From: Amanita rubescens
Taxonomy: Eukaryota; Basidiomycota; Agaricomycetes; Agaricales; Amanitaceae
Reading direction: 5' to 3'
Length of the DNA stretch: 64,000 bases
NCBI GenBank assembly: GCA_015039365.1
Contig: WION01000134.1
Coordinates: forward strand, 62,001 to 126,000
The position numbers and the translations under genes are program-made. This document shows, piece by piece, positions 35,185 to 48,739 of the stretch. Each line of letters opens with the position of its first letter. Position 1 is the stretch's first letter. The notes beneath the pieces are model-generated. The model searched no databases. It was not told the DNA's origin and saw nothing but the letters and a program-made list of their open reading frames with translations.

Positions 35185-37254
35185 ATGGGGACGCAATCTC
35201 TCTCTCTCATTGCGTTGCTCGCTTTCATCTATTATGCTCCCGCTATCTACAAGAGGATTATGAACAACATAAAGGTAAGGCCGCTGAAGTCATTTTGCCA
35301 TTTCAGTAATGTTGAGCTCTACATGTGTGGATATCCAGCTGAGGTCTTTCCCGACGGTCGGCAATTCGGACCCGTTTACTTCGTATGTCGGAGCGCTTCG
35401 CTTTCAGAAGTATGCAAAAGAAATGGTCGAAGAGGGATATCACAAGGTAACTGGCCGGTGGAATATCTAACTTCGTCAATGTTTTGATGCAAATTCCCAG
35501 TATCGTGGAGCGGTCTTCAAAGTACCGATGCTATTCGACTGGGCTATCATGATTTCTGGTCCTGACAAGATCGAGGACATTCGCCGTGCCTCAGATGACG
35601 TCCTTTGCAAGATTAAGGAGGCATTGATTCTCTGTTCACGGCTTCATATTGATATCTGACTTAACTTAGGCGGTCCATTTAGACCCCTCGTTTAGTCAAA
35701 AATTGAGTCAAGGTCTTACTCACGTCATTAGAACGCCCTTGACTCGAAATATCGGAGTTCGGTACCCTGATGTCCTCGACGAAATAATCACTGCCTTCAA
35801 CGATCACATCCCAATCAAGAATGAAGGTAAATAATCACTTTATCGAGTTTTTCCGACTAAGGTGCCCTAGAATGGATCAAGATCACGACTTACCCAATGA
35901 TTGCTGATATTGTTTGTAGAACGAGTAACAGGATGCTCGTGGGCTTACCCCTTTGTGCGCACTTTCTCATTATAATATGAATTCTAATCTAATGTTTTAC
36001 AATAGGCCGTGACCCAGATTATTTAGAGCTTAACAAACAGTTTGCCGTCGACTTTGTCAAGTCTACTCACATTCTCAGGATGTTCCCGCGTATCCTAAAA
36101 CCGTATGGCTGGCATGATTTCTTCATACAAAGTATGAACGTTGACGCACTTCTAGGATTGTTGCACCTTTCCTAAATGTAACCAAGGGCATCAAACGTGG
36201 GTTGAGACACATAGGGCCGTTAGTGAAAGAACGTGAGGGACTAGAAGCGCGATACGGGAAAGATTGGCAGGACAGACCGGTTCGGCGTATTTTCTTCCTG
36301 ATGATACCGTCTCTTAGAAGTTTTCGTGAACAGAATGATGTTTTAACGTGGCTCGTCGAAATTTCAAAGGGACAGGAGCCTTGGACTATTCGGGAAATAA
36401 CATCGTGCATACTCATCATCAACTTCGCCGCTATCCACACAACGACGCTGGCACGTAAACCGACTGTTGCTCACAAATGTTTTTCTTACGCTTCTCGCAG
36501 ACCGTTACGCATTCAATATATGACTTGGCAGCTCATCCGGAATACCTTCAACCTTTGCGTCAAGAAATCAAAGCAGCTATCGAGGAAGAAGGCTGGAGCA
36601 AGGCTGCTGTCTCGAAGATGACGAAGTTAGACAGTTTTATTAAAGAAACAATGCGGGTTGCGCCGATTGGTGCATGTACGTATATACTCTTTCACCACTA
36701 CTGTCTACTTTAGCAATATTGCTATCCGCAGTCACGATGCAGCGCCGGACAGCAAAAGACTTCACCTTCTCCGACGGCACGACAATCCCCGCGGGAAATT
36801 TCATAGGTGTGCCTGCTTCGTGTATGCATACAGATCCGGTAGAGACCTTATATCATATCCTCCACCTAAGTTTACTGATAGGGGTGTATAGGACAATTAC
36901 GCCGACGGTGAAACGTTCGATGGCTTTCGCTTTGAAAAGATGCGTGAGAAAGAGGGTGAAAGTTCCAAGCACTCGCTCGTCTCTCTGGATTTGGACTATC
37001 TGTTGTTCGGTCACGGCCGTCATGCTTGGTACGTGTATCAGCCTTTCTGACTCGAATCTCGTTGGCCGACTTTATTACTATGCAGCCCGGGCCGTTTCTT
37101 TGCCGCCAACGAAGTGAAGACGATGCTTGCTCATGTCGTGCTGAACTATGATTTCAAGATGGATGATGGTAGACGCCCCGAAGATGTCTGGATCGGACGA
37201 GCCTCTTTGCCCAATTCCAAAGCCCAGGTTTCGTTCCGGAAGCGGGTCTATTGA
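35185..37254 (+). CDS. Cytochrome P450, copy P2
   Basis: Multi-exon P450 beginning with a membrane anchor (MGTQSLSLIALLAFIYYAPA). Exons with YRGAVFKVPMLFDWAIMISG, RTPLTRNIGVRYPDVLDEI and GRDPDYLELNKQFAVDF-type sequence follow. The I-helix region is INFAAIHTTT, the K-helix ExxR is FIKETMR, and the haem-binding loop FGHGRHACPGRFFAANE is split by an intron inside the Cys codon. The last exon ends FRKRVY at 37254. All exons join in phase, so it is probably an ER-bound mono-oxygenase. Two introns (donors 35621 and 36451) start with GC. The substrate and CYP family number cannot be told from sequence alone. Confidence 0.8.
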
Positions 37255-37620
37255 ACGATGAATGGTTGCACTGGCATATTTTCCTTTGCTCAATCTTTCA
37301 CTTCTCCCGTTTTATTGTACTCTTATTAAGAATGACAACGATGAGAAATAAAGGGAGGGCGAAGCTTTTCTGACCGCTCTAGTACATACTCAAATACACT
37401 TCTATTCGGAAAAAAAAAAAAGAGCTTTTCTGAGCGTGGGAATGGTCTCTAATTCGAGCAGTTGTGTCTAAATTTGGAAGGGGCAGTTATGTAAGGATGG
37501 TACTACTAAATATGGGCACTTATGTCCAAAAATGGACATAAGGGTGGTCCCAGTTATAGGTATATAATAAGGAACGTCGGGGCCTCGGTGACTTCAAGTT
37601 GAGGTTCGATTCGTGCCTCG
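37255..37620. other. P2-P3 intergenic region with P3 promoter
   Basis: Contains a short repeat-like stretch (GGGCACTTATGTCC near 37510) and the TATA box of P3 near 37559. No gene. Confidence 0.45.
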
Positions 37621-39702
37621 ATGGGGACACAATTACTCTCTCTCATTGCGCTGCTCACTTTCATCTATTATGCTCCTGCTATCTACAAGAGGATTATCAA
37701 CAACATAAAGGTAAGGCCGCTAAAGTCATTTTGCCATTTCAGTAATGTTGAGCTCTACACGTGGATATCCAGCTGAGGTCTTTCCCGACGGTCGGCAATT
37801 CGGACCCATTTACGTCGTATATCGGAGCGCTTCGCTTTCAGAAGTATGCAAAAGAAATGGTCGAAGAGGGATATCACAAAGTAACTGGCTGGTGGAATAT
37901 CTAACTTCATCAATGTTTTGATGCAAAATTCCCAGTATCGTGGAGCAATCTTCAAAGTACCGATGCTATTCGACTGGGCTATCATGATTTCTGGTCCTGA
38001 CAAGATCGAGGACTTTCGCCGTGCCCCAGATGACGTCTTTTGCAAGATTAATGAGGCATTGATTCTCTGTTCACGGCTTCATATTGATATCTGACTTAAC
38101 TTAGGTCGCCCATGTCGACCCATCGTATAGTCGAAGATCGATTCAAGGTTTTATTCACGTCATTAGAACGCCCTTGACTCGAAATGTCGGAGTTCGATAC
38201 CCTGATGTCCTCGACGAAATAATCACTGCCTTCAACGATCACATCCCAATCAAGAATGAAGGTAAATAATCGGTTCTTTATCGATTTTTTTCGACTAAGG
38301 TGCCCTAGAATGGATCAAGATCACGATTTACCCAACGATTGCAGATATTGTTTGTAGAACGAGTAACAGAATGCTCGTGGGCTTGCCCCTTTGTGCGCGC
38401 TTTCTCATAATCATATTAATTCTAATCTAATGTTTTACAACAGGCCGTGACCCAGATTATTTAGAGCTTAACAAACAGTTTACAGTCGACGTTATCAAGT
38501 CTACTCGCATTCTCAGGCTGTTCCCGCATCTCCTAAAACCGTATGGCTGGCATTATTTTTCTTTCATACAAAGTATGAACTTTGACGCACTTCTAGGATT
38601 GTTGCACGTTTCCTGAATTCAGCCAAGGGCCTCAAACGCGGGTTGAGACACATAGGCCCGTTGGTGAAAGAACGCGAGGGACTGGAAACGCGATATGGGA
38701 AGGATTGGCAAGACAGACCGGTTCGGCGTATTTTCTTCTCCCCGATGACACCGTCTCTTAGAAGTTTTCGTGAACAGAATGATATTTTAACGTGGCTCGT
38801 CGAAATTTCAAAGGGACAGGAGCCTTGGACTGCTCGGGAAATAACATCGTGCATACTCCTCATCAACTTCGCCGCTATCCGCACAACGACACTGGCACGT
38901 AAACAAACTGTTGCTCACAAAAACCTTTCTTACGCTTCTCGCAGGCCGTCACGCATTCAATATATGACTTGGCAGCTCATCCGGAATACCTTCAACCTTT
39001 GCGTCAAGAAATCAAAGCAGCTGTCGAGGAAGAAGGCTGGAGCAAGGCTGCTGTCGCGAAGATGACGAAGTTAGACAGTTTTATTAAAGAAACAATGCGG
39101 ATTGCGCCGATTGGTGCATGTACGTATATACTCTTTCACCACTACTGTCTACTTGAGCAATATTGCTATCCGCAGTCATGATGCAGCACAGGACAACAAA
39201 GGACTTCACCTTCTCCGACGGCACGACAATCCCCGCAGGAAATTTCATAGGTGTGCCTACTTCGTGTATTCATACAGATCCGGTAGAGACCTTGTATCAT
39301 ATCCTCCACCTGAGTTTGCTGATATAGTATAGGACAATTACGCAGACGCTGAAAGGTTCGATGGCTTTCGCTTTGAAAAGATGCGTGAGAAAGAGGGTGA
39401 TAGTTCCAAGCACTCGCTCGTCTCTCTGGATTTGGACTATCTGTTGTTCGGTCACGGCCGTCATGCTTGGTACGCGTATCAGCCTTTCTGACTCGGATCT
39501 CGTTGGCTGACTGTTCGTATTACTATGCAGCCCGGGCCGTTCTTTTGCGGCTAACGTGGTGAAGACGATGCTTGCTCATGTCGTACTGAACTATGATGTG
39601 AAGATGGCTGATGGTGGTGGACGCCCCGAAAATGTCTGGTTTGGACAATTCTCTTTCCCCAATCCCAAAGCCCAGGTTTCGTTCCGGAAGCGGGTCTATT
39701 GA
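37621..39702 (+). CDS. Cytochrome P450, copy P3
   Basis: Same exon structure as P2 and very similar in sequence. It has the anchor MGTQLLSLIALLTFIYYAPA, ExxR in FIKETMRIAPIG and the haem loop FGHGRHACPGRSFAAN (P2 has FFAANE). It ends FRKRVY at 39702. I found no stop or frameshift when splicing by homology with P2. GC donors at 38056 and 38895 are shared with P2 and P4. The change from Phe to Ser right after the haem loop and a Val for Glu in AANV are the clearest local differences, and their effect is unknown. Confidence 0.77.
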
Positions 39703-40142
39703 ACGATGAATGGTTGCACTAGGCATATCCTCTGCTCAATCTTTCACTTCTCCCGTTTTATTGTACTTTTATCATAAGAATGACAACGACGAGAACTTGT
39801 TCAATGTAGATTAAAACTTGAAAGTGACAAAGCTGATCACGCTGTGACACTCGTCCTTGAAACGAGGCAGCTGTTTTTACACTTCGAAGGTCTATTGGCC
39901 TCATAGACCATTTTTCTTTCGAAAAACCGCGATTGACCACGCTGACAAGCGCCATATGGCCTGGATCTTGAGTGCCGTGTTGATATTGAAAAACAACTCG
40001 ACGCCAGCAGTGACGGAAGTGATGTTCTAGGTTGCTCCTCTAAATGCGGTGGGTTTTACTTACTAAAAGTAGTATGTCTATTTAGAACGTTCACCCTTGA
40101 CTGTTCAACAACTCCTGCCATGCACCGCAGCTCGTCACACTG
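39703..40142. other. P3-M2 intergenic region
   Basis: No gene recognised. Similarity to the M1 upstream flank starts near 40070. Confidence 0.4.
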
Positions 40143-40913
40143 GTGACGGTGAAAAAGAGCGGGAAACTGGCGTACGCTGAAGCCGAAGGACCAGTTTACG
40201 CCGGGAAACTGGATGTTATAACAGCGAAACGTGTTTCTGCTGGCAACCAGGTGGCAACAATTTGGCATGCCAAGGCGCACTATATCGAAGAAACTACACA
40301 TGTATTGGCGACTGCGACTGTCCACAAGAACGCGAAAAATGGTGGGGAGCAGGTATGGCAGACTTGGGTTACGAGAGCTTTGAATGCGGAGGCGATGTTG
40401 AGTGCAAGGGAGGTGAGTAAGTGTTGGCAGCTGAACGTGAACGAACGCTGATAGGCACACGGGATATAAAGAGCAAGCGTTACATCTGAAGCAGGATTTG
40501 GAGAGGGAGGCTATTCTAGAACGACTAGTAGTACGTTCAACCTGCCCAACCGCGTCTAATATATGTTGAAATCTTACAGCACATACTACTGGCTATCGTT
40601 ACGGCTCTCATTTTGCCGGGATAAACTTGCATCACCTTAATGATGCCAAAGGCAATCGATGGTCTTCCCCAGCACATTTCACGATACCTATTCCGTCGCC
40701 ATTTACATCTGTTGTACGTCCCTTTTCCGATCTTACCAGTTCTGCTCAGATAAACATTTTAATGTTAATTGATGAAGATTGAGCACGAAACATCTGTCGT
40801 TAGCTCAATAACCATTACCGTGTTGATTTGCGTAGCTGGCTGCGTGTTGTATATCATCCTCCGGTATTGGATATCTCGAAGTCATGGAAATAGACGAAGT
40901 TGGTAAGGGACTG
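40143..40913 (+). pseudogene. Second copy of the small membrane protein, M2, decayed
   Basis: It matches M1 through AYAEAEGPVYAGKLDVIT, RVSAGNQVATIW and KNAKNGGEQVWQTW, but the ATG of M1 is replaced by GTG-containing sequence. The first membrane exon is shortened and hits a stop (HILLAIVTALILPG then TAA near 40622). The M1 stop region is deleted, so the last exon runs on. It forms, with P4, the second copy of the M-P450 unit. Confidence 0.65.
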
Positions 40914-41611
40914 TACTCTGGTGCGCTCTGCAGGCCGTGACATGAATGATATCAAACATCGCGAGTAAATTACGCCCCCTTCCCATCTTGCCGGGGCCCG
41001 AGTGGGGCCCGCCTTAGACGCGCTCTGTTATAAATGGTGTTTGTGAAACTGATGCTGCTTCTGCCCTCCCGGGCTCCCATTCTCTAGATCGAAGTATAGC
41101 GGGCGAATCGTAATTTTGATATAAAATGCCACTTACACCAGAACCTAGCAACTCGCTATTAATGCTAATTTAAACTGCACAGCCGTTAAACAGGAGTTTG
41201 AAGGAACGAAACAAGAGAGAAGGTATTACGTACCCTAAACGGGATGATTGGCCTGCTTGTAGTCATGCTGCGGCGAGCGTTACCGAATTACGCTAGGATG
41301 TACGTTCAGACATCTATTTTTTCGTTGGGAACTTTCGCACATATACTAAAGTAGCTGTCTTGGTGCGTAATTCTCGCTTGAATTACGTGTTTCGTAGATT
41401 CATGGGACGGTGTTGAACATGTCATTCGGCAGAATCGAATCGAATCGGACACAGCGGCGGAAGTCCGAGTCATCCGCCCAACAAACTAATCCGTATGCGT
41501 CATCGTCCGCACCTGTCCGTTCTATATTCATCTCAGTGTCACTCGTTATGGGTATATAAGGAACGTCGGGGAGCCTCGGTGACTTCAAGTTGAGGTTCGA
41601 TTCTTGCCTCG
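40914..41611. other. M2-P4 intergenic region
   Basis: Near copy of the M1-P2 spacer. Contains the P4 TATA box (GGTATATAAG near 41551). Confidence 0.5.
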
Positions 41612-43684
41612 ATGGGGACACAATCACTCTCTCTCATTGCGCTGCTCGCTTTCATCTATTATGCCCCCGCTATCTACAAGAAGATTATCAACAACATAAA
41701 GGTAAGGCCGCTGAAGTCATTTTGCCATTTCGTAATGTTGAGCTCTATACGTGGATATCCAGCTGAGGTCTTTCCCGACGGTCGGCAGTTCGGACCCGTT
41801 CACGTCGTATATCGGAGCGTTTCGCTTTGAGAGGTATGCAGGAGAGATGGTCGAAGAGGGGTATCGCAGGGTAACTGGCCAGTGGAACATCTAACTTCGT
41901 TAATGTTTTGATGCAAAATTCCCAGTATCGTGGGGCAGTCTTCAAAGTACCGATGCTATTCGACTGGGCTATCATGATTTCTGGTCCTGACAAGATCGAG
42001 GACATTCGCCGTGCTCCAGATGACGTCCTTTGCCTGATTGATGAGGCATTGATTCTCTGTTCACGGCTTCATATTGATATCTGATTCAATTTAGGCCATC
42101 CATCTCGGCCCCTCGTTTAGTCGAAAATTGATTCAGGGTCTTACTCACGCCATTAGAACACCCTTGACTCGTAATATCGGAGTTCGGTACTCTGATGTCC
42201 TCGATGAGATAATCACTGCCTTCAACGATCACATCCCAATCAAGAATGAAGGTAAATAATCGGTTCTTTATCGAGTTTTTTTGGACTGAGGTTCCCTAGA
42301 ATGGATCAAGATTACGGCTTACCCAATGATTGCGGATGTTGTTTGTAGAGCGAGTAATAGAATGCTCGTGGGCTTACCCCTTTGTGCGCGCTTTCTCATA
42401 ATCATATTAATTCTAATCCAATGTTGTGCGATAGGCCGTGACCCAGATTATTTAGAGCTTAACAAACAGTTTGCCGTCGACTTTATTGAGTCTACTGCCA
42501 TTCTCAGGATGCTCCCGCATCTCCTAAAACCGTATGGCTGGCATAATTTCTTCTTACAAAGTATGAACGTTGACGGACTTCTAGGATTGTTGCACCTTTC
42601 CTGAATGCAGCCAAGGGCCTCAAGCGCGGGTTGAAACATATAGGCCCGTTAGTGAAAGAACGCGAGGGACTGGAAGCGCGATATGGGAAGGATTGGCAGG
42701 ACAGACCGGTTCGGCGTATTTCTTCTCCCCGATGACACCGTCTCTTAGAAGCTTTCGCGAACAGAATGATATTTTAACGTGGCTCGTCGAAATTTCAAAG
42801 GGAGAGGAGTGGACTGCTCGGGAAATAACATCGTGCATACTCCTCATCAACTTTGCCGCCATCCACACAACGACACTGGCACGTAAACCAACTGTTGCTC
42901 ACAAAATCCTTTCTTACGCTTCTCGCAGACCGTCACGCATTCAATATATGACTTGGCAGCTCATCCGGAATACCTTCAACCTTTGCGTCAAGAAATCAAA
43001 GCAGCTATCGAGGAAGAAGGCTGGAGCAAGGCTGCTGTCTCGAAGATGACGAAGTTAGACAGTTTTATTAAAGAAACAATGCGGATTGCACCGATTGGGG
43101 CATGTACGTATATACTCTTTCACTGCTACTGTCTACTTTAGCAATATTGCCATCCGTAGACGTAATGTCGCGTAGGACAATGAAGGACTTCACCTTCTCC
43201 GACGGGACGACAATCCCCGCGGGAAATTTCATAGGTGTGCCTGTTTCTTGTATGCATACAGATCCGGTAGAGACCTTGTATCATATCCTCTGCCTGAGAA
43301 GTCTACTGATATAGAGGTGTATAGGACAATTACGCAGACGCTGAAACGTTCGATGGCTTTCGCTTTGAAAAGATGCGTGAGAAAGAGGTTGATAGTTCCA
43401 AGCACTTGCTCGTCTCTCTCGATTTGGATTATCTGTTGTTCGGTCACGGCCGTCATGCTTGGTACGCGTATCTGCCTTTTTGACTCGAATCTCGTTGGCT
43501 GACTGTCCTACCATGCAGCCCGGGCCGTTTCTTTGCCGCCAACGAGGTGAAGATAATGCTCGCTCATGTCGTGCTGAACTATGATTTCAAGATGGATGGT
43601 GGACGCCCCGAAAATGTTTGGATCGGACGGGCCTGTTTGCCCGATCCCAAAGCCCAGGTTTCGTTCCGCAAGCGAGTCGATTGA
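41612..43684 (+). CDS. Cytochrome P450, copy P4
   Basis: Same organisation as P2 and P3: anchor MGTQSLSLIALLAFIYYAPA, RTPLTRNIGVRYSDVLDEI, FAAIHTTTL, FIKETMRIAPIG, DFTFSDGTTIPAGNF, haem loop FGHGRHACPGRFFAANE, and an end in FRKRVD at 43684. Exons join in phase when spliced as in P2. Small in-frame differences (SKGEEW for SKGQEPW) lie outside the core motifs. GC donors occur at 42046 and 42879. It is the last plus-strand P450 before the aldo/keto reductase gene. Confidence 0.77.
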
Positions 43685-44741
43685 ACGATGAATATTTGAA
43701 TAGCCCAATCTTTCGCGTTACTTTTCCCGTTTTATTGTATCCCCTCAAGTCTACGTAGAAATACGATGAGAAAGTTTACATAAATTGGACGTGACATTGA
43801 AGCCGATCGCACATTGACGCTACTGTGGCGGGGCGGCCAAGTTGCAAATCGTCCTCATAAATCTGGCAGTTCTACTACTAGCCCCTTGAAATCCGAGCCA
43901 CGCTAGCACAGGGGCTTTCAGGTTGCTTTTACACTTCGAGTCTATCGGCAATCTGAATTACAACGATGCCATTTTTCTTTTTGAAAAACCCTACGACATC
44001 CTACGATCCGTTGAGATAGTCACTCCAGTTCGGAGTGCCACACGTTGAGCGATCTCGATCATCGATTATCGATCAGATGTAGGTGCAAAAGATGCGTGAG
44101 AAAGATGGCACAGTTGAAATTACGATGACCACGTCATCGATCAATCAAGTCCTTTGTCATCATTCGCGTCGGTGGCACCGCGATTTGCTCTGATGTGGGC
44201 GCAGTTATTCGCTGTGTCTGTTGAGGCTCTGGTTGTTCTATAATCAAGACCTGAATGAAGGTGAGCGCGTGAAGTTCATAATGCCACTTGTGACTTATGG
44301 GGGCGAGGCAGGCTGGGAGTAGTGTCATAGACAATCGTCTACGGCTGCGTCGATGCTAAGCCTCTTGGCGGGGACTCTCCGCTTTAACACCTCTTGCAAC
44401 CAACAATCCGTCGACAAAAAAGGTGTCATGATCAAAGCGCCAAGCGACGAGCGCCTTGCAAATCCCACCATCGTGGGTAAAGAAGCAATCGCACTACAGC
44501 AACCAATCAATGTAATGCCGTTTGACTGGCGCCTTGTCCAGCCGTGCTGACGCGTCCGGCCGAGACGCGTCAGCTAGACAGGAAATAGAGTCAAGAACGT
44601 GAAGCCCATATCGAGTATTAACCTTGTGTTTATTTCAAAGCTCTATCACACTTATAAGGTCGACATTTCATTCCATTTACCCCATCATTCGACCATTCAC
44701 AACGAACTAGTGCCATGTTCGCTAAACCACAGAAGAGAGAA
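43685..44741. other. Intergenic, no recognised gene
   Basis: About 1 kb between P4 and the reductase gene. A few short open frames lack family motifs. It should hold the reductase promoter. Confidence 0.4.
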
Positions 44742-46463
44742 ATGCCCTATGGTATGCGTTTTCGTGTTTGTTTCCGCATTGAAGCCTGACTTGGATTGTT
44801 TGAATTAGTACGCTTGGGGAAGTCTGGGCTGAAGGTGTCAAGAATCATTCTGGGATGCCAGTCATTCGGCACACCCGACTGGGAGAAGTGGGTTCTACCG
44901 GAAGAAGAGTCCATCAAGATAATTGCAGCTGCGTATGTCGTAGGCTTCGGTCACCCTTGTCACATTCTTGGTGCTGAATGATGTATAGGTACAATGCAGG
45001 GATAAATACCTTCGACACAGCAAACGTATGTCACGAATGCCGTCATTCGTTGCGTAGCTCTCGCTAATCATTTACAAAGATGTATTCCAACGGTGCATCT
45101 GAGACTGTCCTCGGGAAAGCCATCAAGAAGCACAACATTCCTCGGGATGAAATTGTCGTTATGACCAAGGTATGCATTCACTCCGGGATTAACAGGCAGC
45201 TCTGAACTTCCAAAGGTATACTTCCCGGTAGGCCGTACGCCTTCTTTCTCTTTCTATACGGCTGGTGCTCCTCCGGATGAGCTTGGTTATGTAAATCAAC
45301 ATGGTTTGAGTCGAAAGGTGCGATTAATTCCCTCAGTATTTTCCTGCCTGCGTTGAAGTACCGACCAGCACATTTTCGATTCCGTTAAAGCTAGTTTGGC
45401 GAGACTCCAACTAGACTATATCGACGTTTTGCAATGTAGGTCAAGTCACCACCCATATCTTTTGATTACTCATGACCGTTTTACAGGCCATCGCTTTGAT
45501 CCTGATACGCCGATTGCGGAGACTGTAGGTTGACTCACGACTGGCTTCCCTCGAGCGACACTCACGATATTGCAGATGCAGGCGCTCCACGACGTTGTCA
45601 AAGCTGGGTACGTCCGATATATCGGCATGTCGTCATGCTGGGCTTGGCAATGTGAGTGACCTGATTATATTCTCATCAATGTCTAACCCCACGCTGTCTA
45701 GTCCACGCTATGCAAAGTAAGATTGACGCATGTATTTCAACGTACTCGACAGTAATTTCGCATCGCGAACGCAACAGATTATGCCATTGCGAACAATTTA
45801 ACACCATTCATCTCTATACAAAATCATTACAATCTCGTTTATAGAGAGGAAGAGCGTGAAATGGTTCCTACGCTCAAGGTATTGAACCATTAGTACTCTT
45901 CTTGCATAGGGTAACTGTACTATACGAACAGTACTTTGGTGTTGGGTCAATTCCGTGGTCTCCGCTTGCCCGTGGCGTCCTTACCAGGGCGCATGCAGCG
46001 AAAACGAAAAGAAGCGAGACGGACGGGTATGTGAATGTTCTACTTGTTCGCACTTACAGAATCGCTTACTCCCCGCGCAGTTTTATCAACATTTACACCA
46101 CAGCAGAAGGAGACACCACGAACCCGATTGTCGAACGTGTTGGAGAAGTTGCCAAGAAGAAGAATATTAGCATGGCGCAAGTTGCACTTGCGTGGCTCTT
46201 GTCCAAGGACGGTGCGTTGTCTTGTTTAATATCCGTGGATGGCCCGTTGATCTCTATGTGTGGGTTCTAGTGGTGGCGGCGCCAACTGTAGGCACCAGCT
46301 CTTTAGAGAACTTGAACGACATCATCAGTATGCTTATATGTGGCCCGTCGTGAACGAATATTGACATGAATTGTTAGAATCTGTAAAAGTCAAGTTGACG
46401 GAGGAAGAAGTGAAGTACCTAGAGGAGCCATACATGCCCAGGAATATCATCGGGCACTCTTAG
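44742..46463 (+). CDS. Aldo/keto reductase (aryl-alcohol dehydrogenase type)
   Basis: Start at ATG 44742; the first exon is only ten bases (MPY plus one) and splices to VRLGKSGLKVSRIILGCQSF. Further exons give YNAGINTFDTANMYSNGASE (tetrad Asp and Tyr), VVMTKVYFPVGR (Lys), LDYIDVLQCHRFDPDTPIAE (His), GYVRYIGMSSCWAWQFHAMQ, FISIQNHYNLVYREEEREM, SIPWSPLARGVLTR and NISMAQVALAWLLSKD. It ends PRNIIGHS at 46463. The catalytic set Asp-Tyr-Lys-His is complete and the family is a NADPH-dependent (beta/alpha)8 barrel. It is similar to fungal aryl-alcohol dehydrogenases; the substrate is unknown. Around ten short introns, all GT-AG where checked. Confidence 0.82.
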
Positions 46464-48700
46464 TTTACTCAGATGGATTCCGAGAACGTTGTGTGTTTAT
46501 ATGGTCTTCAAGAGATATTGTGTATTACCAGAGGACAGACCTACTCCCTGTGAGACGGCAGGATCCCATCTCTATCATTTACATGACAACATGCAGAATT
46601 TAAAGGTGTCTATACAAGTCTAACTAGGTATGAATTCCGCAGTGAGAATGGAAATGTAAAAGTATACAGACAATGGTCGTCAAGGAGATGGATGTACTCG
46701 CGAACAATGAGACGAGCATGCCGACAACCGTTTGACATTGTAGGCACAACTCGCAGCGAGAGGAAGTATGACTGGGACGAGTGGAAGGATCATCCAAAAG
46801 TGAACTTGAGACATATATAAGTATGCACATTCAATGCCCACTTAGAAGCCAGTAAGTTGACCGATGACCAGATTGCAATTCGGATGAGATGTGTATCAAG
46901 CACAGCTCGGTGTAGACCCTGGTAGAAGTTTCAGCGTCAACACGTCGAAGGAAGAGAAACTGTAGGGGTGCTTGGTTCAATCAAAACGTTGAGGTCGGCG
47001 CTGGCGCCCAAAGCGAGTTTCACAGGAGGGCACTAGATTCCCTTACGGGATAGAGTACGGCATCTGGAACGAATGAATGGAATAAGAGTTTATTTGCGTT
47101 TCTTGATACATTGTATTAGTTGTGTATCGCACAGTACTTGGAAAGTAATCAACGGGCTCATCCTTCCCGGAAACTTTACTTCTTCGCTCATCTGCCTTGT
47201 GGGCCGGTGGAGGTGACGAGTGGACAGACCGGGGAGGTGGAGTTAAAAGAACGGTATTGCGGATGCCGAAAGAAAGTTAGAAATCGGTGGTGGTCGGGAG
47301 CTCGAGAGAGTCGAGAACCTGCGCTATTCAATAGCGACATCGCCATCCTTCACCCAAGTCTCTTGTGCCTTGAATATGTCGCTCCATTATCCGTCTCGTT
47401 GTCGACGTCTTGTGCAGCATACACCGCAGCAAATGCAGGAAAACCCGACAACGGATCCTTCAACGCCCGACAGGGAACGACGAGTGAGAGGATTGATAAC
47501 GGGGCTCGTAAACCCGGGGATATTTCGAATCGAGGAGTATTTATCTGGGTTGTGGAAAGATGAGCAAGTAACGGTTTGATATGCAAAATGGATTGGACTC
47601 ACCAGTGACTTATCCTGCGAGACCTTGAGCTCGAGTCGTCGCTTTTTCAAGCCCGAGGTCGATCTCCAAGTCCTAGACTCCCGGTAATATACGAGTATGT
47701 ACTCTGGGGACACGCGGCCTGACTCGTGAAAGAATGAATCTTGCGACAGATGAACGTTGAACGCGGGTGGATGGGGGCTGAAACGGGCAGATCAATGAAT
47801 GCCGTAGAGGAACAGAAGCGGATATCCCGACGTCACTGGGCTGAACGACGATGGTTGGGACATGCCTCATGACAGGACTCTGGAGTACTAGTGAAAGTAT
47901 TGATGACAGCATGAGATAGCATGAGAAGCAAAAAGTGAGTCGCTAGCCATGGCATAAACATCTAACGGATTCCGCCATACATTCCCCATCGCTCAATTAT
48001 CCCTCCATCATCCCTAATGAACAACGCGTTCCCAACCGCTGTCTCACGATCCTTCCGAACAGCCACGGTCCGTGGCGGTAACTGGAGTGTAGTCAGGCGA
48101 GGCTGTCTGTATTGAATCCCGTCCGTGTTGATGATATATTTCCTTCAGATTTAAATTTTAAACCGCAACAGGGGAACCGGCGAACGTTGCATGGCTGAGG
48201 AGAAGGAACCAACAACTTCAACGAATGACGATGACTCAAAGAGACGATGGCAGACGATTGATCATTGGTTGTGAAAGAGGCACGGAAAAGAAGTGTGGTC
48301 ACTGCGTGGGAAATCTTAGATCAGCTGGTAGTACAGCCTCGTGATAACTGCTATGCTGCCATCACGCATCCGTTCTTGGAGACCAGTCGCATCCGTACTT
48401 TATCAACCCAATACGACGACGACACTAGGAGCAAGAAGGCAATGGATTCTAAAAGTCCCAATGATCATAGCTTCAACACATCTGATAGTAACCCTGACTC
48501 GCCCGATCACTGTAGGGTTAGAGAAACAGTGACTTCGGAGGAGAACAGGTATGAAAAGTCCATCAGTGTCTGTCCACAGATCATCTTAGCTTCTCAGGCA
48601 ATATTCCCCAGCAGGTATTCCAGGAAATCATGATCTGAATACAAGGTGTGTGTGCTGCCAAGTGTGGTGTATGTTACAATTGCTTTTGCAATGTCTTTGA
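46464..48700. other. Intergenic, no firm gene
   Basis: On the minus strand, 47713-47350 can be spliced (donor GTGAGT near 47600, acceptor CAG near 47544) into a frame with RTWRSTSGLKKRRLELK and RFEISPGLRAPLSILSLVV, but no family is recognised. From about 48260 base composition shifts towards A+T. Confidence 0.35.
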
Positions 48701-48739
48701 CAACCACACTTCCACAGAACTATTATAGGGGACAACCAA

